Shown: one piece after another, positions 49,368 through 53,644 of the stretch
How the letters are laid out: each line of letters begins with the position of its first letter
Numbering within the stretch: position 1 is the stretch's first letter
Origin: an uncultured Alphaproteobacteria bacterium
GTDB lineage: Bacteria > Pseudomonadota > Alphaproteobacteria > RF32 > CAG-239
Assembly: GCA_944391715.1 (NCBI GenBank)
Contig: CALXUP010000010.1
Span: forward strand, 1 to 53,644
Length of the DNA: 53,644 nucleotides
Direction: 5' to 3'
The notes under the pieces: generated by a model
Told to the model about the DNA's origin: nothing
Seen by the model: only the letters and a program-made list of their open reading frames with translations
Database searches by the model: none
Made by a program: the position numbers and the translations under genes

Positions 49368-50709
49368 AAATATTCTGCTCTGGGGTTTGGGAACGGAAGG
49401 AACATCTGTACTGGATTATCTGCAAAAACATAAGCTTGCCGGACAAATTTTTGTTTACGGAGACAAAGCTTTTGACCTTCCAGAAAAATATAAAAATATG
49501 AAAATCTTTGTCGGGGATGAATTAAAAGATATTTTGCCTCAGACGAATATAATTATCAAATCTCCCGGCGTCAGTATGTATCGCGATGAACTGGTACGTG
49601 CCAAATCGGACGGGGTAGAAATAACATCTTCTTCGGACATTTTTTTGGATGAAGTTCGCACGAACCAGCCGCAATGCAAAATCATCGGTGTCAGCGGCTC
49701 CAAAGGAAAAAGCACCAGCGTTTCGGCCATGTACCATATGATGAAAGCACAGGGGCTGAATGTCGGACTGGGCGGAAATATCGGCAGGCCGATGATTGAA
49801 TTGATTGACGGAAAATATGATTATGCCGTTTGTGAATTTTCAAGTTATCAGGCCGCTGATTTGCACAATTCGCCGCATCTGGCCATGTTTACCAACTTGT
49901 ACTACGTTCATAGTGATTGGCATCACGGGCACGAGAACTACTGCCGGGACAAAATCCACCTGATTGCCAACCAGAGGGAAGGAGATTCATTTTTTGTAAA
50001 CGATCGTAATGAGCAGTTAAAGCAATATTGTGCGCCTTATACCGGCAAAAATAAAAAATTCTATAACCAGCCGCAAAATTTTCATGCCGAGGGCAGGGAG
50101 CTTTATTGGCAGGATAAACGGCTGCTCAATATTAATGAGCTCAAAATCAGCGGCAATCACAATCTTGATAATCTTGCCGGCGTTTTTTCAATCCTCAACG
50201 AGCTCGGCCTGGATATTTATGCTGCGGTTGAAGCGCTGAAAAGTTTTGAGCCGCTGGAACACCGCCTGCAAAAGATAGCAAGACACAATGGTGTATTGTT
50301 TATTAATGACAGCATTTCGACGGCGCCGGAAGCTGCTATCGGCGGAATGAAAAGCTTTGACGAAGATTTGGTGCTGATTTCCGGAGGGCAGTATCTGGAA
50401 CAAAATTATGATGATTACGCCCGCTATGTGCAGGAAAATCCAAAAGTCAAAATGGTCTGCGCCTTATATCAAAGCGGCCCGTATCTGGCTGACGCCATAA
50501 GAAAGTTCGTAACGCGCAAAGACTTTGTTTTGTTGCAGCCCAAAACCTTGGAAGAATCCGTTTCGGAGGCCTATAAAACTTTAACGGCCGGCAAAGGGGG
50601 AATAGTGCTGTTTTCCCCGACGGCACCAAGTTTCGGCGTTTATAAAAATTTTATGGAGCGCGGCAGACATTTTATTGATACCGTAAACGAACTGATAAAA
50701 AAAGCTTAG
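49342..50709 (+). CDS. murD: MurD-family UDP-MurNAc-L-Ala ligase, MurD2-like, 455 aa
   Basis: ATP-dependent ligase adding glutamate to UDP-MurNAc-L-alanine. Rossmann start ILLWGLGTEGTSVLDYL, P-loop GVSGSKGKSTS (ordinary MurD has SNGKST), GNIGRPMIE, SSYQAADL, NLYYVHSDWHHGHENYCRDKIHL with the carbamylated-Lys position, and SPTAPSFGVYKNFMERG. The SKGKST and SSYQ-ADL text is closer to what I recall of MurD2, which adds L-glutamate followed by MurL epimerisation, than of classic MurD; this is not certain. It begins inside the MscS gene with AAAGGAAAAG upstream and converges with the KAP-like gene, overlapping it by 4 bases. Confidence 0.88.
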   Translation: MLLKNLQNKNILLWGLGTEGTSVLDYLQKHKLAGQIFVYGDKAFDLPEKYKNMKIFVGDELKDILPQTNIIIKSPGVSMYRDELVRAKSDGVEITSSSDIFLDEVRTNQPQCKIIGVSGSKGKSTSVSAMYHMMKAQGLNVGLGGNIGRPMIELIDGKYDYAVCEFSSYQAADLHNSPHLAMFTNLYYVHSDWHHGHENYCRDKIHLIANQREGDSFFVNDRNEQLKQYCAPYTGKNKKFYNQPQNFHAEGRELYWQDKRLLNINELKISGNHNLDNLAGVFSILNELGLDIYAAVEALKSFEPLEHRLQKIARHNGVLFINDSISTAPEAAIGGMKSFDEDLVLISGGQYLEQNYDDYARYVQENPKVKMVCALYQSGPYLADAIRKFVTRKDFVLLQPKTLEESVSEAYKTLTAGKGGIVLFSPTAPSFGVYKNFMERGRHFIDTVNELIKKA

Positions 50710-52631
50710 CCCGGGATTTTTTCCAGATTATCTTTAAGCTCATATAAATGTTTCAGGTTATTGGAAGAAACAACCGGCGTATCTCTTAATGCAAAATCAA
50801 GACTGCCGTTCAATGAAGTTGTAACCAGCTGCGTCAGATTAATTTCCCGGCAAAAAAGTTTCTGTCCGTTTTGCCGCAGGAAATTTTCTATGGCTCGGAC
50901 AAGGTCAATATAAAGGCCGGGATCTTCTTCAAAAAGCCTGTCCAGGTTTTCTTGCAAAAGCATTTTTTTCGACAGCCCCCAGAGTTGTGCAACAGCGGCC
51001 GGAAAATTTGATTTCATATCATCACAAAGTTTTTCCGGATTAAAATAGGCTTTCAGATAAAGAATACCGACCAGGGTTTTTTTAATGCGTTTGCCGTATT
51101 TTTTCAGAATATTCCAATGTTCTGCGTCAACAAAATAAGTTCCGACAGCCTCTCTGTTCCAGATTTCGGCGGCAAGGGCTTCTATTGCGCTGTTGGAAAA
51201 CTTGTCGAACTCTTTAATTGTCCGGTTAAGAAAAATATCAAGCTTTTTCTTAACGTCTTCCGGATACAAAAGAAAAACGGCATAACTGTAACGGTTGAAC
51301 GTTTGTATAAAGTTAGACGGCCGGGAAAACAAATTTTCATCCTGATTTTTGAGCATATCTTCGGCCATAAGCAGACGTTTTTCAATTTTGTTTTTTTGGC
51401 CGTTGCAAATTTCTCTGATGTCAAAAGAAAAAATTGTTTCTTCAAAATCGGTCAGGTCTTCCTGCTCTTCCGGATAAAGCTCGTCTTTTAGTTTTTTGCG
51501 CTCAAAATGTTTTCTTAAAATAAATTTTTCCAATTCCGGAAAATAAGCAAGATGATGCCGGTTGTCATCAAAAGCCAGCATTTCGATAAAATCTTCGGGA
51601 GACAGTCCGGCCGGATTGTTCCGGTCTATATTATAATAACGGCTGTTCTCAATCAGGGCACTGCAGCCGAGTTCATTTAAAAAACCGGTTCTTATGACAT
51701 AACGGATTGCCATACAATAATCATCGGGCCGTCTTCCGAATTTATTGATTTCTCTGCAAAAACGTTTAACGTTACGCACAACCTTTTTGCAGATTTTGAA
51801 GTTTTGGGTAAGGGCAAAAAAGCAGGGCTCATCGGCAAAAGCGGTATAAAATCTCAGAAAAATTTCTTTGGCCTCGGGATAATCTTTCAGCTTCCGTTTT
51901 ATCTCGCTGATAAAATCATATCCTTCCGTTTTTTGAAAACAGTAATCAAAAATTTTGCCTTGTTTGAAGAAAAGCTCAGAATTTTCTTGAGTTTTTGAGG
52001 CTGTCGGATTGCCTGAAATAACCAGGATTTTTATGCCGTAACCTTTGGACAGTTCCAAAAAATAGTTCAAAACTTCTTGGCTTGCCGCTTTTCCGGAAAG
52101 TTGTTCAAAATCGTCAAAGCATATGACGGATGCTGTTGTGATGACAGATTTTAACAGAATATCCTGAGACCGCCGCCCGCAATATTTGTAAATAAAAGAG
52201 CTCAAAAATGAAGAAAATTTCCAGGCTGCCAGAGAAAGCCCGAAAACCAGCCCGCCGAGAATAAGAAGGTTTCCGATAAAATTATATGTTTCTGAGGTCG
52301 TCAGGTTAAAAATCTTCTCCTGATACGGCCAAATAATTGCTGACGATATAATCAGAAACAGCAGAAACAATAAGGCTCGGGCAACCGGATGCGTATTCTG
52401 CCGGAAATAATCGCCGAGCAAAGCGTTTCTGATGCCGGCGGTGTCGGAGATTCCCGACAAGGAAACATAATATTTTTTGTCCGCCTTAAGAGCCGGAGAA
52501 ATAAAATGAAACCAGTCATATGTTTTGCCGATGCCGGTTGTTCCGCTATATAAAACGGCAACCCCGTCCGGAGCGTTATTTAAAATATCAGAAATAACTT
52601 TAGTTGTTTGTTTTGCCGACATCATACTCAC
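50706..52631 (-). CDS. KAP-like membrane P-loop NTPase, 641 aa
   Basis: The N-terminal NTPase domain has Walker A SGTTGIGKT (Gly30-Thr37) and Walker B SVICFDDFE (168-176), with sensor-like ILVISGN (202-208). Two membrane helices, about 84-101 and 118-137, lie between Walker A and B, the hallmark of KAP-family NTPases (STAND class). The remaining 430 residues are helical, charged and unrecognised; no nuclease or protease motif is visible. KAP proteins include anti-phage and signalling members, but no effector is recognisable here. It is downstream of a CatB-type acetyltransferase (63 bp) and near a duplicated tRNA-Thr end, suggesting an accessory region. Confidence 0.7.
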   Translation of the reverse strand: MSMMSAKQTTKVISDILNNAPDGVAVLYSGTTGIGKTYDWFHFISPALKADKKYYVSLSGISDTAGIRNALLGDYFRQNTHPVARALLFLLFLIISSAIIWPYQEKIFNLTTSETYNFIGNLLILGGLVFGLSLAAWKFSSFLSSFIYKYCGRRSQDILLKSVITTASVICFDDFEQLSGKAASQEVLNYFLELSKGYGIKILVISGNPTASKTQENSELFFKQGKIFDYCFQKTEGYDFISEIKRKLKDYPEAKEIFLRFYTAFADEPCFFALTQNFKICKKVVRNVKRFCREINKFGRRPDDYCMAIRYVIRTGFLNELGCSALIENSRYYNIDRNNPAGLSPEDFIEMLAFDDNRHHLAYFPELEKFILRKHFERKKLKDELYPEEQEDLTDFEETIFSFDIREICNGQKNKIEKRLLMAEDMLKNQDENLFSRPSNFIQTFNRYSYAVFLLYPEDVKKKLDIFLNRTIKEFDKFSNSAIEALAAEIWNREAVGTYFVDAEHWNILKKYGKRIKKTLVGILYLKAYFNPEKLCDDMKSNFPAAVAQLWGLSKKMLLQENLDRLFEEDPGLYIDLVRAIENFLRQNGQKLFCREINLTQLVTTSLNGSLDFALRDTPVVSSNNLKHLYELKDNLEKIPG

Positions 52632-52693
52632 TTTTGCATTTTTTCAAATGGAGGAATATTCCAATAGTACCTAAAAGTCAATATTACAATTAA

Positions 52694-53317
52694 CTAATTT
52701 TGTTCAAAAAAATCGGATAAGGCCGATAAATCGCCGGAACACAAAACATTATGTTTTGCCTCAATTTCCTCTTCCTCCCGGTCATAAATTTTTAAGGCGA
52801 GGATTTTTGCAATAACATCCAGAGAAAAACGATATTTTATGATTTTTGCCGGATTCCCGCCGACAATCGCATAAGGCGGCACGTCTTTTGTAACAATGCT
52901 TCCGGCGGCAATAACGGCGCCTTCGCCGAGCCGGACACCCGGCATAATCATTGAGCACATACCAATCCACACCGCGTCTTCAATAACTGTATCGCCTTTT
53001 TTCCGGTAAGCGTCAACGATCTTGTCCATAAAAGGATAATTTGAAAACCAGTCGTTGCGATGCGTATTGTTGCCGCCCATCAAAATAATGCTTTCCGCGC
53101 CGATGCAGACATAATTGCCGATATAAAGCTTGTCAATTTCCCATTGCGGCTCCCAGTGTTTGAGGCTGTACGCGTCTCCGTACAAATACCGCACGACATA
53201 TTCTTCAAAATCCCCGCTCCAGGCATTGCTGTAATAACTTTTTGTACCTTTGATGATGATATTGGGATTTTTTACCGTCTGATGAAGATATTGAACTTTT
53301 GACCAGTGCTTTTCCAT
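52694..53317 (-). CDS. CatB/Vat-type O-acetyltransferase (left-handed beta helix), 207 aa
   Basis: Hexapeptide-repeat acetyltransferase of the xenobiotic (XAT) type, which uses acetyl-CoA on hydroxyl groups of antibiotics or sugars. The catalytic-His region IILMGGNNTHRNDW (His86) follows LYIGNYVCIGAES; later rungs are TVIEDAVWIGMCSMIMPGVRLGEGAVIAAGSIVTKDVPPYAIVGGNPAKIIKYRF. The frame opens to 53374, but that start lies in a tRNA fragment; Met at 53317 (MEKHWSKVQYLHQT) fits family N-termini. The ribosome site is weak. The substrate is unknown; related CatB/Vat proteins modify chloramphenicol or streptogramins, others modify envelope sugars. Confidence 0.85.
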   Translation of the reverse strand: MEKHWSKVQYLHQTVKNPNIIIKGTKSYYSNAWSGDFEEYVVRYLYGDAYSLKHWEPQWEIDKLYIGNYVCIGAESIILMGGNNTHRNDWFSNYPFMDKIVDAYRKKGDTVIEDAVWIGMCSMIMPGVRLGEGAVIAAGSIVTKDVPPYAIVGGNPAKIIKYRFSLDVIAKILALKIYDREEEEIEAKHNVLCSGDLSALSDFFEQN

Positions 53318-53339
53318 TTGAGAATTCTGTAAATAAAAA

Positions 53340-53391
53340 TGGTGCCGATTGCGTGACTCGAACACGCGACCCACGCATTACGAATGCGCTG
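53340..53391 (-). repeat. Duplicated 3' half of tRNA-Thr (CGT)
   Basis: On the minus strand the sequence runs from the anticodon arm (GCGCA-TTCGTAA-TGCGT) through the T-arm (GCGTG-TTCGAGT-CACGC) to AATCGGC-A-CCA, but nothing matching the D-arm or 5' acceptor strand precedes it. It is an incomplete tRNA; the same 48 bases recur at 53597-53644. Confidence 0.85.
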
Positions 53392-53396
53392 AGGAT

Positions 53397-53426
53397 AAAA
53401 AAGTTGACTTAACGTCAATTTTTTTA
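53397..53426 (-). terminator. Terminator-like hairpin between the tRNA copies
   Basis: TTGAC-TTAAC-GTCAA with flanking A-run and T-run (AAAAAAG/TTTTTTT). Read on the minus strand it would end a transcript coming from the tRNA at the window edge. Confidence 0.55.
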
Positions 53427-53595
53427 CCGCAAGAAACTTTTTTGTTAATCAGCCGGAGCCGAATAGGCAACGGCGGATGTTACAAGAAAGCTGACCGCAG
53501 CGAGTTAATGTTTAAAACATTTACGAGCCAGAGCTAGCAACGCAAAAACTTCGGCAATTTTAATGGCCGGAGTTTTTAAACACCGCAAATAAAAA
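53427..53595. other. Gene-free spacer between tRNA-Thr copies
   Basis: No reading frame is credible. The segment has inverted-repeat character, for example AAACTCCGG and GCCGAAGTTT-like arms near 53550-53580 and GTTTAAAAC at about 53512. Its 'CGCAGCGAGTTAATG' and 'CTAGCAACGC' phrases loosely resemble part of the repeat core at 15114, but I do not claim homology. Confidence 0.4.
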
Positions 53596-53644
53596 TGGTG
53601 CCGATTGCGTGACTCGAACACGCGACCCACGCATTACGAATGCG
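53596..53644 (-). tRNA. tRNA-Thr (anticodon CGT), cut by the window end
   Basis: The last 48 bases, read on the minus strand, give anticodon loop TTCGTAA (anticodon CGT, codon ACG), T-arm GCGTG/CACGC and the acceptor end AATCGGC-A-CCA. The D-arm and 5' acceptor strand lie beyond the window, so whether this copy is complete is unknown. Confidence 0.75.

Noticed and set aside
53318..53374. Upstream extension of the acetyltransferase to a Met inside the tRNA fragment
   Set aside because: The extra 19 residues are encoded by tRNA sequence, and the family begins near MEKHWSK.

Overview
This is a gene-dense window of a moderately A+T-rich genome, most likely from a flagellated, Gram-negative alphaproteobacterium. 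The support is FlbT (a flagellin regulator known mainly from alphaproteobacteria), a ybgC-tolQRA cluster, the outer-membrane set mlaA/mlaC, lpxC and bamD, a bacterial type-A RNase P RNA, and a Rickettsia-like type-2 isoleucyl-tRNA synthetase. HydF, the GTPase that matures [FeFe]-hydrogenase, points to an anaerobic or fermentative lifestyle such as an uncultured gut member of the class. The lineage is an inference and no database was consulted.

Layout. 1-1.6 kb: tail of a repeat element, two small unknown genes, a possible non-coding RNA and a small membrane protein. 1.7-9.4 kb: ileS with a structured leader, a coiled-coil protein, the mlaA-mlaC pair and a sugar aminotransferase. 9.4-14.8 kb: two O6-alkylguanine transferase-family genes, ruvAB and ybgC-tolQRA (no tolB or pal follows). 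14.8-15.6 and 20.3-21.3 kb: gene-free mosaics of palindromic repeats that share a nearly identical core of about 258 bp and bracket flagellin, flbT, a TerB-like gene and the ABC-F gene uup. 21.4-27.5 kb: a membrane-anchored unknown, a HAD-like protein lacking its nucleophile, hydF, tcdA, an A+T-rich alpha/beta hydrolase, tatD and divergent alr. 27.6-31 kb: accBC with a possible attenuator, a membrane-anchored HExxH protein and tRNA-Phe. 31.2-37.3 kb: a hook-protein gene divergent from fliK-flgD-flgE. 37.4-41.3 kb: rnpB, lpxC, bamD and recN. 42-50.7 kb: mraZ-rsmH-ftsL-ftsI behind a clear MraZ operator, then an aspartate-semialdehyde-dehydrogenase-like protein without its catalytic cysteine, a large MscS channel and a MurD-family ligase. 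50.7 kb to the end: a KAP-like membrane NTPase and a CatB-type acetyltransferase next to a duplicated 3' half of tRNA-Thr.

How the genes work together. Most of the window is core housekeeping: envelope construction (lpxC, bamD, mla, tol, accBC, alr, the mur/fts genes), DNA repair (ruvAB, recN, ogt) and translation (ileS, tRNAs, rnpB). The flagellar genes give hook assembly (flgD, flgE, fliK) and filament (flagellin with FlbT). The most unusual items are the mosaic repeats, two enzyme-like proteins that have lost catalytic residues (HAD and ASADH homologues), and the right-hand KAP-like NTPase region beside a tRNA direct repeat. I saw no CRISPR array, transposase or integrase.
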